The notes: generated by a model from the letters alone, not told the origin. Positions 1 to 6,939 are shown, counted from the first letter of the stretch. The stretch is DNA of 9,783 nt from Myxococcales bacterium (GCA_025362165.1 JANYHY010000048.1:1-9783), one strand, 5' to 3'. Program-made: numbers and translations.

Positions 1-97
1 CGTAATCGACGCCATCTTGCGCGTCTACCGTCGGAAGCGAGCCCGCAGGGCGAACGTTGATGCTGTCTTCATGTCGCGCAAGATGGCGTCGATTACG
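1..97. repeat. Perfect 23-bp inverted repeat, 51-bp spacer
   Basis: Positions 1-23 are the exact reverse complement of positions 75-97 (left arm begins CGTAATCGACGCC, right arm ends GGCGTCGATTACG). The arms are separated by positions 24-74. The left arm touches the window edge, so the repeat may continue further left. The right arm ends 11 bp before the kinase start codon at 109, so a transcript crossing this region could form a long hairpin in the kinase leader. The spacer contains a 24-nt sequence (54-77) that recurs inverted at 3615-3638. The repeat itself is read directly. Whether it is an insertion-element end, an inversion scar or a leader structure cannot be decided here. Confidence 0.85.
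54..77 (-). repeat. Dispersed repeat copy A (MKTAST-like)
   Basis: Read on the minus strand this 24-nt segment matches positions 3615-3638 of the plus strand at 22 of 24 positions (core GCGACATGAAGAC). Conceptual translation of both copies gives MKTAST followed after one or two residues by LRAR and soon by a stop codon, so the similarity extends weakly beyond the 24 nt. It could be a short shared coding element, the tail of a decayed gene family or a non-coding dispersed repeat. No function is recognised. Confidence 0.6.
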
Positions 98-108
98 CTC
101 GTTCGGCG

Positions 109-1437
109 ATGGGGAAGCTCGAAGCCGGGACCCAAGTCACACCGTCTCTGCGGCTCGTGCGGCCGCTCGGTGAAGGCGGCATGGGGAGCGTGTGGATCGC
201 GGATCACACGGGGCTTCGCACACAAGTCGTCGTCAAGTTCATGTCGGACGAGCTCGTGTCGAGCGCTGATGCGCTGTCGCGGTTCTCGCGTGAGGCTGCC
301 GCTGCGGCGCTCGTGAAGAGTCCGCATGTCGTGCAGATGATCGACCACGGTGTGTTGCCAGATGGCGTCCCCTTCATCGCGATGGAACTGATGGAGGGCG
401 AAGATCTCGGGCACCGCATCGCGCGCGAAAAAGCGCTCCCGCCGCGTCAGCTCGCCACGCTCGTCTCGCATGTCTCGAAGGCGCTCGCCCGCGCGCACGA
501 GCGAGGCGTCGTGCATCGAGACATCAAGCCCGACAACATCTTCCTCTCGGACGGCGGCGGAGGTGAGGCCTTCGGTAAGGTGCTCGATTTCGGAATCGCG
601 AAGCTTGGCGATCACACGCAGCTCTCGAAGACCAAGACAGGCGCCGCGATCGGTACACCTTACTACATGAGTCCAGAGCAGATGACGGGGTTGAAGGACA
701 TCGACTACCGCACGGACCTTTGGTCGCTCGGGGTGGTCGCCTTCGAAGCGCTCACTGGGAAGCGGCCCTTCGAAGGTGAGACAGTCGGGGCGCTCGCGCT
801 CGCCATTTGCAGCTCCCCGTTGCCTATCCCATCAACCACCTCTCCAACATTGCCAGTCTCGGTAGACGCGTGGTTCGCGCGAGCATGTGCGCGTGAGGTC
901 GGCGCGCGCTTCGCGAACGCAAAGGAACTCGCGGACGCTTTCGAGGCAGCAGTAGGTGGAAGCGAGCCACTACCGTTCGAGCACAAAGCCGCAGAAGATC
1001 TCGCGCATGCTCCGACGGCAGTCCCAGTCGTCAGCGCGAAGAGCCCTTCGACCACCACGAACGGTCCCGTGAGCGACGCGGCTGTCGCGCGCTCTCAACG
1101 GAGATCTCGCGCAGCTCCGCTCGCCGCTGGTCTCGCCGTCGCGTCGATGGGCGTGCTCGCGTTCTTCGCCTGGCGTTCCTCTCACGACGACACGCGGACG
1201 ACAGCTCCGCGCCCGGATCCGCCGGTCGCTTCATCGGTCGTGTCTGTGCCGAGCGTCGCCGTGCCAGCGATTACCGCGTCCGCAGTAGGTCCACCACCGC
1301 TCGTCGTTCCCTCTGCTTCTGCGAGTGTCACTCCTCCTGTCGTCGTGATCCATAAGGTCACGACCAGCGCGACTGCTCACGCCTCCTCGTCTGCTGCTCC
1401 GGCGAACACGGATCCCTTCGGCAGAGGCAGCAGATGA
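109..1437 (+). CDS. Transmembrane serine/threonine protein kinase (Pkn/Hanks type)
   Basis: This is a 442-residue Hanks-type kinase that would phosphorylate Ser/Thr of partner proteins from the inner face of the membrane. Visible kinase motifs in order are the Gly-rich loop GEGGMGSV (21-28), ATP-anchoring Lys43, helix-C Glu62, catalytic loop HRDIKPDN (136-143, Asp138), DFG (160-162), and activation segment GTPYYMSPE (182-190). It is therefore an intact RD kinase. The kinase domain ends near residue 283. A linker follows, then one membrane helix at about 335-354. The last 88 residues, rich in Ser, Pro, Val and Ala, would lie outside the membrane and contain no PASTA or other recognised sensor. 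ATG 109 is the first start codon in frame after a stop at 58-60. No clear ribosome-binding site precedes it. Its stop overlaps the next start (ATGA), so it is probably translationally coupled to the TPR protein. Family is certain; ligand and substrates are unknown. Confidence 0.95.
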   Translation: MGKLEAGTQVTPSLRLVRPLGEGGMGSVWIADHTGLRTQVVVKFMSDELVSSADALSRFSREAAAAALVKSPHVVQMIDHGVLPDGVPFIAMELMEGEDLGHRIAREKALPPRQLATLVSHVSKALARAHERGVVHRDIKPDNIFLSDGGGGEAFGKVLDFGIAKLGDHTQLSKTKTGAAIGTPYYMSPEQMTGLKDIDYRTDLWSLGVVAFEALTGKRPFEGETVGALALAICSSPLPIPSTTSPTLPVSVDAWFARACAREVGARFANAKELADAFEAAVGGSEPLPFEHKAAEDLAHAPTAVPVVSAKSPSTTTNGPVSDAAVARSQRRSRAAPLAAGLAVASMGVLAFFAWRSSHDDTRTTAPRPDPPVASSVVSVPSVAVPAITASAVGPPPLVVPSASASVTPPVVVIHKVTTSATAHASSSAAPANTDPFGRGSR

Positions 1438-2453
1438 AGAGGCTCTTGTCTCTCGCCGTCATTGCGGCGCTCCTCGCGCTCCCTGCAGGCGCGAGCGCAG
1501 AACCCAGCGCTCTCGACCGCGCCGCAGCGGAGACCCTCTTCCAAGATGCTATGAAGCTCATGGCCGCGCAGGACTACACCACCGCGTGTCCCAAGCTCGA
1601 GGAGAGCCAGCGCGTCGATCCTGGCATGGCCAAGCAGTTCCGTTTGGCAGAGTGCTACGAGGCCACCGGTCGCACCGCGAGCGCTTGGGCGAATTTCGTC
1701 GACGTCGCGGACGCTGCCATTTTCGCGGGTAAAGAGGACCGCGAGAAGGTCGCGCGAGAGCGAGCCGCGAACCTGACACCCAAGCTCTCACACGCGACGA
1801 TCGTCATCACCACACCCGATCTCGCCGGTCTGGAAGTGCGGCGTGGCGACACCAAGATCGGCAAAGCGCAATGGGGCTCTGCCACACCTGTTGATCCTGG
1901 CACCTACTCTGTCACCGCTTCGGCACCAGGAAAGACCACATGGACGGGTGATCTCACCGTTGGCGCAGACGCGGCCTCTGTCTCTCTTACGGTTCCTGCC
2001 CTCGAAGATGTCCCAAACGAGGTCGCACCTGCAACGACGCAGAGCAGCGACGAGGCCGTCCTCGCGAAGGTGCGCGCAGAGAGCGAGCGCATCGAGAAGG
2101 AGCGAGCGGAAGAATTGAGTCGCGTCCAGGCGAAGAGCACGCGCACGCTGGGCGTCGTCTTCGCGGTCTTGGGCGGCGCAACCGCGATCACTGGCGGAGT
2201 GCTCGCGGGTGTCGCGAAGGCGAACTACGATTCGGCTGGTGCCAACTGCCAAGGAAACCTCTGTAACCAGAGCGGCTACGACACCACTACCAACGCGCGC
2301 AACCTGGCGAACACCGGAACCGTGTTCATCCTCGTTGGTTCAGGTTTGGCCGCGGTCGGTCTGGCGTTCGTGATCTTCACACCCTCAAAGTCCCCTGCAA
2401 GAGCGAGGGCTGGGCTGGGGCCACGAGGGTTTCTACTCGAAGGCAGCTTCTGA
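1434..2453 (+). CDS. Exported TPR/PEGA-like protein, kinase-operon partner
   Basis: The 339-residue product begins with a Sec signal peptide (about 1-22, ending AGASA before Glu23). Residues about 28-115 are helical and TPR-like, with the pattern LFQDAMKLMAAQDYTTACPKLEESQRVDPG (written by position 35-64) followed by an Ala-rich second helical pair. Residues about 120-188 form a beta-rich segment of PEGA type (GLEVRRGDTKIG, then a VDPGTYSVTASAPGK-like core at about 153-167). Residues 205-235 are charged and likely coiled coil. Two hydrophobic helices at about 238-260 and 295-316 enclose a loop with Cys272 and Cys277. Proteins of this plan commonly sit beside myxobacterial Ser/Thr kinases. The start overlaps the kinase stop by 4 nt, and the next gene begins 2 nt after its own stop. 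A role as periplasmic sensor or scaffold for the kinase is inferred from context only. Confidence 0.85.
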   Translation: MKRLLSLAVIAALLALPAGASAEPSALDRAAAETLFQDAMKLMAAQDYTTACPKLEESQRVDPGMAKQFRLAECYEATGRTASAWANFVDVADAAIFAGKEDREKVARERAANLTPKLSHATIVITTPDLAGLEVRRGDTKIGKAQWGSATPVDPGTYSVTASAPGKTTWTGDLTVGADAASVSLTVPALEDVPNEVAPATTQSSDEAVLAKVRAESERIEKERAEELSRVQAKSTRTLGVVFAVLGGATAITGGVLAGVAKANYDSAGANCQGNLCNQSGYDTTTNARNLANTGTVFILVGSGLAAVGLAFVIFTPSKSPARARAGLGPRGFLLEGSF

Positions 2454-2455
2454 CG

Positions 2456-3439
2456 ATGCGAAGGCGCGTCCTCTGCCTCTCGTTGCTTGCCTCGGTGGCG
2501 TGCGTGGACATCCTCGGGATGGACGAGAAGACTCTCGGCATCCTCGACGCCGGCGGCGCAGACGCCTCGCCGTCAGGTCCGAACTGCGCCGGATTGCTAC
2601 CAACATGCGGCCCCGACTCCAAAGCGGACTGTTGCGCGAGCGTCGTCATCCCCGGAGGGATGTTCAGGCGGAGCTACGACGGCGTCAACGCAGTGGATCC
2701 GAAGTATGCCGCGACGGTGGCAGATTTCCGCCTCGACACTTATGAGGTGACCGTCGGCAGGTTTCGCGCGTTCGTGGCCAACTATCCCGACAGCAAGCCC
2801 ACGAGCGGCGCGGGCAAGAACCCCAACAACCCGAGCGACAAGGGCTGGGAAAAATCATGGGATCCCCTCCTCCTCGCCGACAAAACAGGTTTGGAGTCTG
2901 CGCTCCACTGCTTCAGTTATGTCACGTGGACGGACGCCGCGGGCAAGAACGAGAACCTCCCAGTAGGCTGCCTGACGTGGTTCGAGGCGTTCGCGTTCTG
3001 CAGTTGGGATGGGGGTCGCCTGCCTACTGAAGCAGAGTGGAACTACGCTGCGGCGGGCGGGAACGAGCAGCGCGTCTACCCATGGTCGCTGCCTCCCAAC
3101 GACGTCACCGCGGACTCTACCTATGCAGTGTATGGAGGCTCGGTGAGCTTCGCGCGAGTAGGCTCTCTGTCACCCAAAGGAGACGGGAAATGGCTGAACT
3201 CCGATCTCTCGGGAAATGTATATGAGTGGGTGGACGACTGGTACGCCACCAACTACGCGACAGCTCCAGCCCCCTGCGTCAACTGCACCGCAAGTGATGA
3301 TGGCGGAACCAACCGAGTCAGCCGGGGCGGCAGCGCCAGCGAAGCCGATCGCAACGGCATCACCGCGTCGTTTCGCTATAACAACGCCCCCACCATCCGC
3401 ATCAACACACAAGGCGTGAGGTGCGCAAGAAACCCCTGA
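2456..3439 (+). CDS. FGE-sulfatase (SUMF1)-fold lipoprotein, catalytic cysteines absent
   Basis: The 327-residue product opens with a lipoprotein-like signal (RRR, hydrophobic core, LASVAC with Cys16 as likely lipid anchor; Ser at -3 is slightly off consensus). A short linker with Cys44, Cys51, Cys59 and Cys60 follows, then a formylglycine-generating-enzyme/SUMF1 fold from about residue 63 to the end. Fold hallmarks are VVIPGGMF (63-70), LDTYEVTVGRF (93-103), CLTWFEAFAFC (172-182), GGRLPTEAEWNYAA (186-199), DLSGNVYEWVDDWY (250-263), NRVSRGGS (286-293) and the terminal GVRCA. In true FGEs the segment after RGGS carries two redox-active cysteines. Here residues 294-310 (SASEADRN and onward) contain none, so sulfatase-modifying activity is unlikely and a binding or structural role is inferred. 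It starts 2 nt after the TPR gene and is the last gene of the kinase operon. No strong terminator follows. Confidence 0.9.
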   Translation: MRRRVLCLSLLASVACVDILGMDEKTLGILDAGGADASPSGPNCAGLLPTCGPDSKADCCASVVIPGGMFRRSYDGVNAVDPKYAATVADFRLDTYEVTVGRFRAFVANYPDSKPTSGAGKNPNNPSDKGWEKSWDPLLLADKTGLESALHCFSYVTWTDAAGKNENLPVGCLTWFEAFAFCSWDGGRLPTEAEWNYAAAGGNEQRVYPWSLPPNDVTADSTYAVYGGSVSFARVGSLSPKGDGKWLNSDLSGNVYEWVDDWYATNYATAPAPCVNCTASDDGGTNRVSRGGSASEADRNGITASFRYNNAPTIRINTQGVRCARNP

Positions 3440-3614
3440 GCGGGTTGTTACAAAGTTCTCATGGTCCCTTACGTTCCGCGGCAACACTCAAGAAGCGGCA
3501 TCAACTCGAGCAACGACCGAGATTGGATCTCGCGCCTCCTGACGCTATCAGGGTCCCCTGGTCGGGACGTCGTCTTGAAAGCCATTGAGCGTGCCCACCG
3601 AGGAGCGTCGGCCG

Positions 3615-3638
3615 GCGACATGAAGACGGCATCCACGT
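3615..3638 (+). repeat. Dispersed repeat copy B (MKTAST-like)
   Basis: This segment is 22/24 identical to the reverse complement of positions 54-77, with core GCGACATGAAGAC. The frame containing it reads MKTASTSLRARLA and stops at 3659-3661; copy A reads MKTAST, FA, LRAR, FRR and stops. The two copies bracket the kinase operon in opposite orientation, about 3.5 kb apart. That arrangement could reflect a transposed or inverted segment, but no transposase or target duplication is visible. Confidence 0.6.
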
Positions 3639-3762
3639 CTCTCCGTGCTCGGCTGGCGTGACGGTTCAGCCCTCCATCTTGATCACATCATTATTTCGGT
3701 GGTCTTAGCGCTACTGCCGCAGCTTCACGGCGACCGAGAATTCCACAGCCGGATCCAGCCAA

Positions 3763-3779
3763 AACACTGCAGTAGTGTT
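3763..3779. promoter_or_regulatory. Palindrome AACACT-N5-AGTGTT, possible operator
   Basis: Two perfect 6-bp arms (AACACT and AGTGTT) are separated by 5 bp. The 11-mer CAGTAGTGTTA at 3770-3780 recurs at 7694-7704 upstream of the Cys-rich lipoprotein gene, and a related sequence occurs at 6940-6953. Here it lies about 50 bp before the ATG at 3828, near the Cys-rich remnant. A regulator-binding site is inferred. An 11-bp match alone can arise by chance in a window of this size. Confidence 0.3.
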
Positions 3780-3827
3780 AGGTTGCGACGCGGTCAGTAC
3801 ACACGACTGACCAGCGGGCTCGAAACC

Positions 3828-4196
3828 ATGAACAGCACGTCGCACTTTCGCTCCGGCATTGTCTCAGCACGGAGACACCAAGGCGGAGCCAGGGAATTGC
3901 AAGTTCTTCAACTACTATCACTCCGAAGCCAACAATATTGGTGGCCCGGGCATCTGCTCGACTGATTGTGAGTGTGACGGCATACGCACCTGCGTGGCAG
4001 GCGCGTGCGGGGCAATCCTCGGCCCGCCATCGACTGCGACAGCCCCGACCACCGCTGGAACGAAGACTGGAATTCACTAGGTGTCGGCAAGTGCAATGAA
4101 GACTGTGACTGCGACGGTCGTCGAACCTGCGTGTGGCCCCCGATGAAACAGAGAAGGTTTGTGAGCGCTGGGACCTGCGCCGGCGCCGCTCGATGA
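3828..4196 (+). pseudogene. Frameshifted Cys-rich protein with two 33-residue repeats
   Basis: Two frames together encode a tandem Cys repeat. Copy 1 (3895-3993, frame of TTG 3859) and copy 2 (4032-4130, frame of GTG 4005) are each 33 residues and identical at 14 positions. Their shared pattern is C-x8-E-x2-N-x2-G-x-G-x-C-x2-DC-(E/D)-CDG-x-RTC. The copies lie in different frames, so a 1-nt indel is implied between about 3994 and 4031. Frame 1 is closed by a stop at 3829-3831, and the nearest ATG (3828) is in the frame of copy 2, so a second compensating shift may lie before 3895. The second frame ends after a further Cys (SAGTCAGAAR). The repeat looks like a small disulfide-rich extracellular module, but the family is not recognised. 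Decay, sequencing error and programmed frameshifting all remain possible. Confidence 0.55.
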
Positions 4197-4209
4197 GTGC
4201 GCTGTCAGA

Positions 4210-4743
4210 CTAGGGGCGATCATGAACGTCGAGCGCGAAGGTGAACGCGAGCGTCAGTCCCTCTTGACCGATCTTCAGGTCGCCCTTGATCGCGTGGAGC
4301 CGCAACGTGTCCATCGACTCGAGCGCCATGGGAAGGCCGAACGTGAAGTCGAGAGTCTTGGTGAAATCCCAGCTGAAAATGGGCCGTTCGAGGGAGGCAC
4401 GGACGCGACTCATGATCTCGCGATCGACGAACGCGGGTAGGTTCTTGAAGTCGAGCTCCTCGACGCGGAGCACGAAGTCGAGCCTGTCGCGGTCGTCCTC
4501 TCGTCGGATGCTCGGAACGAGGACGACCTCCGCGAGCTCGACTGTGAGGGGCACTTCGATGCCGACGACCGTCACGTGAAGCTTCGCGTGCGCGGCGAGG
4601 CGCAGACCAAGGTCGGCGACGAGCAGGACCGACGTCGGCAACTCGACAGTGACGTGCACCGAGTCGAGGTCGACGGACAACGGAAACGCATGGGCTACGA
4701 AGGCCTCGAGATCGGCGACACTCAGCGTGGCTTGGACCCACAT
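4210..4743 (-). CDS. Small beta-rich protein of unknown function
   Basis: This 177-residue product is not recognised. It lacks a signal peptide, membrane helices and cysteines. The N-terminal half alternates hydrophobic and polar residues in long strands (VHVTVELP 29-36, VLLVADLGLRL 39-49, KLHVTVVGIEVPLTVEL 54-70). An amphipathic helical stretch follows (NLPAFVDREIMSRVRASLE, about 101-119), then more strands (LDFTFGLPM, LRLHAIKGDLKI, LTLAFTFALDV). This strand-helix-strand plan recalls lipid-binding beta proteins of the YceB/DUF1439 or TULIP-like kind; that is only a shape resemblance. ATG 4743 is chosen because the strand pattern begins there and AAGGA lies about 12 nt upstream. The reading frame is open further upstream to 5010, but that part lies antisense to the phosphoesterase gene. 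It is divergently arranged with that gene, 64 bp apart, so a shared control region is likely. Confidence 0.7.
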   Translation of the reverse strand: MWVQATLSVADLEAFVAHAFPLSVDLDSVHVTVELPTSVLLVADLGLRLAAHAKLHVTVVGIEVPLTVELAEVVLVPSIRREDDRDRLDFVLRVEELDFKNLPAFVDREIMSRVRASLERPIFSWDFTKTLDFTFGLPMALESMDTLRLHAIKGDLKIGQEGLTLAFTFALDVHDRP

Positions 4744-4807
4744 GATCCATACTCTATCCTTTTCGCGCCACGTTGCATGTCGCCGTGAAATGGGGTCGAC
4801 TGAATCT

Positions 4808-6232
4808 ATGAGCCAGTGGGTACTCTTCATCGCGTGCGGGGTCGCGTGCAGCACGACGGAGCCATCGAGCACACCCGACGCCGCGCCGAAGCGACCGGAC
4901 GATGTCACCGCAGCCAATGCTCGCGCGTCGTGCAAGTACGACCGAGGCGCGCTCCCATCGCAGACATTGGGGACGAGCGCTCCGCTCGGACGCGACATCC
5001 CGATCGACACGATCGTCGTCCTCGTGATGGAGAATCGCTCGTTCGATTCCTACTTCTCTCACCTCGGGAAATACGCCAAACGAACGGACATCGAGGCCGC
5101 GCCCGACGGCGTGACCAACCCAGACAAGACAGGCCCAATCCCGGGCCCGACACACGCCTATCGACATGCGCCTCACCTCTGCGTGCTCGACACCAACCAC
5201 GAGTGGAGCGGCAGTCACATCGAGTACGACAACGGCAAGATGGATGGCTTCTTCGAGGCCAATCAAGGTTGGGCCGAGACGTTCCCCGACGGCGGCGCTC
5301 CAACACTGCTCGACGGCGAGCGCGCGTTGTGGTGGGTCGACGAGCGCGACATACCCTTCTATTACGCTCTGGCGAGCACGTTCGCGACGAGCGATCATTA
5401 CCACGCGCCTATCCTTGGCCCTACTTGGCCCAATCGCCAATATCTCTATGCGGGGTCGAGCTATGGCATCATCGACAACAACTTTCCGGACTATGGAGTC
5501 GCGCCCTACCCGAAGAAAGACATCATCATCTTCGACATGCTCGAGAAGGCCGGCGTCAGCTGGAATCTCTATGGGGACGGCGTGCATGGTGCGACGACTG
5601 TCGTCGGCCTCTCGGTCGTCGATCGATGGATTCGCAATCCGATATTGAGCGCGCAAACGTTCTTCGACCAAGCGGCGGCTGGCACGCTGCCTCACGTGGC
5701 GTTCCTCGATCCACACATCGGCGATCAAGGCCCCGACCGCGACGACGAGCACCCTCCCGCGGACATCCAGATTGGACAAAAATTCGTGAGCGATGTCGTC
5801 CATGCGCTCTTCAAGAGCCCGCAGTGGGCCCACACGGCGCTCTTTGCGACCTATGACGAGCACGGCGGCTTCTACGATCACGTCGCGCCGCCGGCCGCGT
5901 GCGCGCCGGACAAGATCGCTCCGAAGGTGCACGTCGGCGACACGTCCGTAGGTGGCTTCGACAGGTACGGCGTGCGTGTGCCTATGACAGTCGTTTCTCC
6001 CTATTCGAAGCCGAATTTCGTGTCGCACGTGGTCTACGATCACACGAGCGTGTTGCGCTTCATCGAGGCTCGCTACGACTTGCCCGCGCTCACGGCGCGC
6101 GACGCCAACGCAGACGCGATGTACGACTTCTTCGATTTCACCAAGCCCTCGTTCGCGACGCCTCCGACGATCCCGGAGCCGACGATCGACCCGATCGAGC
6201 TCCTCTATTGCGAGAACACATTTCGCAAATGA
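4808..6232 (+). CDS. Exported phospholipase C / acid phosphatase-type phosphoesterase
   Basis: The 474-residue product belongs to the phosphoesterase family of the alkaline-phosphatase superfamily (bacterial phospholipase C and AcpA-like acid phosphatases). These enzymes hydrolyse phosphodiesters such as phospholipid head groups, or phosphomonoesters, outside the cytoplasm. Visible motifs are IVVLVMENRSFDSYF (69-83; Glu75/Asn76 are expected metal ligands), a DHYHAP..LGPTWPNR block (196-210), EHPPAD (314-319), TYDEHGGFYDHV (348-359; Asp350, Glu351, His352) and VPMTVVSPYS to YDHTS (391-414). The core is complete and of usual length for the family's shorter members. The N terminus MSQWVLFIACGVACS is short and hydrophobic with Cys10 and Cys14 as possible lipidation sites, so a lipoprotein is plausible. 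ATG 4790 in the same frame is an alternative start. It is probably monocistronic, with a hairpin 46 bp downstream. The specific substrate cannot be told from sequence. Confidence 0.92.
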   Translation: MSQWVLFIACGVACSTTEPSSTPDAAPKRPDDVTAANARASCKYDRGALPSQTLGTSAPLGRDIPIDTIVVLVMENRSFDSYFSHLGKYAKRTDIEAAPDGVTNPDKTGPIPGPTHAYRHAPHLCVLDTNHEWSGSHIEYDNGKMDGFFEANQGWAETFPDGGAPTLLDGERALWWVDERDIPFYYALASTFATSDHYHAPILGPTWPNRQYLYAGSSYGIIDNNFPDYGVAPYPKKDIIIFDMLEKAGVSWNLYGDGVHGATTVVGLSVVDRWIRNPILSAQTFFDQAAAGTLPHVAFLDPHIGDQGPDRDDEHPPADIQIGQKFVSDVVHALFKSPQWAHTALFATYDEHGGFYDHVAPPAACAPDKIAPKVHVGDTSVGGFDRYGVRVPMTVVSPYSKPNFVSHVVYDHTSVLRFIEARYDLPALTARDANADAMYDFFDFTKPSFATPPTIPEPTIDPIELLYCENTFRK

Positions 6233-6277
6233 CATTCATCAGAACCGGAGGACACTCATTGGTTCGATCGGTTCGCT

Positions 6278-6301
6278 GTGTTCCCTAGTGCGGGGGAACA
6301 C
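6278..6301 (+). terminator. Hairpin GTGTTCCC / GGGAACAC
   Basis: Two perfect 8-bp arms (6278-6285 and 6294-6301) with an 8-nt loop lie 46 bp after the phosphoesterase stop codon. No T-run follows, so it is at best a weak intrinsic terminator or an RNA 3'-end stabiliser. It also lies just before a TACAAT hexamer (6310-6315) and could instead bind a protein at the next promoter. Confidence 0.4.
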
Positions 6302-6309
6302 CTCTAGTC

Positions 6310-6315
6310 TACAAT
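6310..6315 (+). promoter_or_regulatory. Possible -10 element TACAAT
   Basis: TACAAT matches the sigma-70 -10 consensus at 5 of 6 positions and lies 6 nt before ATG 6322, an in-frame upstream start for the Cys-rich lipoprotein. If used, transcription would begin at or next to that ATG, giving a leaderless mRNA or a leader of about 85 nt for the GTG 6406 start. No clear -35 box is seen. This is inference from one hexamer. Confidence 0.3.
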
Positions 6316-6405
6316 GCCGCGATGACAGCCGAGCTACCAAATTCGGACTTGCTCGTACTCAAAGGCATCGCAGTGATAGCGACTCTCTCCCGTCAACCAA
6401 TCCAT

Positions 6406-6825
6406 GTGGAGAGATCCTTGCTCTTCATGAGCGCCATCATCGCCATCTGTGGGTGTGGAACGGATTCGCCCCTCCTGCCTGTGGACGCGAGCGCAGACGC
6501 CTTGGCGCCTGTGGATGCTGGCGCAGACACTCCGTGTTCGATCGTGGCTCCGTCCGCGCCCGACGGCGGAGTTTGCTGCCCAGCGGGCGGAGGATCGGCT
6601 GGCGTCTTCGGGCAGTGTGGCGGTGGCAAGGGCGGCTGGTCTGCAACACGCGACGGATGTTGCGACCCAAGCCATCAAGCTGGTGCGGACGAGCCACTAA
6701 AGCCCATAGTCGACGAGCACGGCTGCGGGGCCATGGTGACCAATCAATCCGCGTCGTGCCCTGGGGATGCATCGGTTGCAGCGGACGCCGCCGACGGCTC
6801 GTCAGGTGACGCCTCAGCGGATTGA
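6406..6825 (+). CDS. Small Cys-rich putative lipoprotein
   Basis: A 139-residue product of unknown function, probably lipid-anchored outside the cytoplasmic membrane. From GTG 6406 it begins MERSLLFMSAIIAICGC, a short signal with Cys17 as the likely anchor. A linker rich in Asp, Ala and Pro (PVDASADALAPVDAGAD) follows, then a domain with eight cysteines including two CC pairs (GGVCC and DGCC), and an Asp/Ala/Ser-rich tail. Its linker style matches the lipoprotein at 7776-8303, but the cysteine spacing differs and no homology is claimed. Start choice is uncertain. ATG 6322 in the same frame has a TACAAT hexamer just upstream but would put about 45 residues before the anchor, and ATG 6427 leaves too short a signal. 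It converges with the MarR gene. Confidence 0.65.
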   Translation: MERSLLFMSAIIAICGCGTDSPLLPVDASADALAPVDAGADTPCSIVAPSAPDGGVCCPAGGGSAGVFGQCGGGKGGWSATRDGCCDPSHQAGADEPLKPIVDEHGCGAMVTNQSASCPGDASVAADAADGSSGDASAD

Positions 6826-6939
6826 CCCATCATGAGAGGGCCTGATGGCTCCTCGACGGCTCCGGCTCTGGGTGCAGCAGCACCGCAGTTCGAGCCACGA
6901 CCGCCTTTTGAAAGTAGAGAAGCGTCGGTGCGTCTAGTC

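Larger units (their letters stand above)
3440..3831. other. Gene-poor stretch downstream of the kinase operon
   Basis: About 390 bp with no convincing gene. It appears less GC-rich by eye than its neighbours toward the right end. It contains the second MKTAST-like repeat (3615-3638), a palindrome (3763-3779) and only short open frames without ribosome-binding sites or recognisable domains. One frame from GTG 3645 includes a hydrophobic run (HIIISVVLALLPQL) that could be a decayed signal peptide. That frame runs on into the frameshifted Cys-rich remnant, so part of this stretch may be degenerate coding sequence. No T-rich terminator follows the operon. Confidence 0.5.

Noticed and set aside
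25..615. 196-codon minus-strand frame opposite the kinase
   Set aside because: It is a shadow of the kinase domain. Only its last residues (MKTAST segment) are of interest, and these are reported as a repeat.
4649..4807. Upstream extension of the phosphoesterase frame
   Set aside because: It overlaps the divergent gene and would bury the hydrophobic export signal that begins at 4808.
4744..5010. Upstream extension of the minus-strand beta-rich protein
   Set aside because: It lies antisense to the 5' part of the phosphoesterase gene, has no coherent pattern, and an AAGGA site supports the ATG at 4743.
4754..6235. Open 493-codon frame on the minus strand opposite the phosphoesterase gene
   Set aside because: Its product is Arg/Val/Asp-rich with no domain, as expected for an antisense shadow in GC-rich DNA. 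The plus strand encodes a complete motif set.
6871..6884. GGTGC-AGCA-GCACC hairpin between the 6406 lipoprotein and MarR genes
   Set aside because: The 5-bp stem has no T-run, is too weak to call a terminator, and is common in GC-rich DNA.
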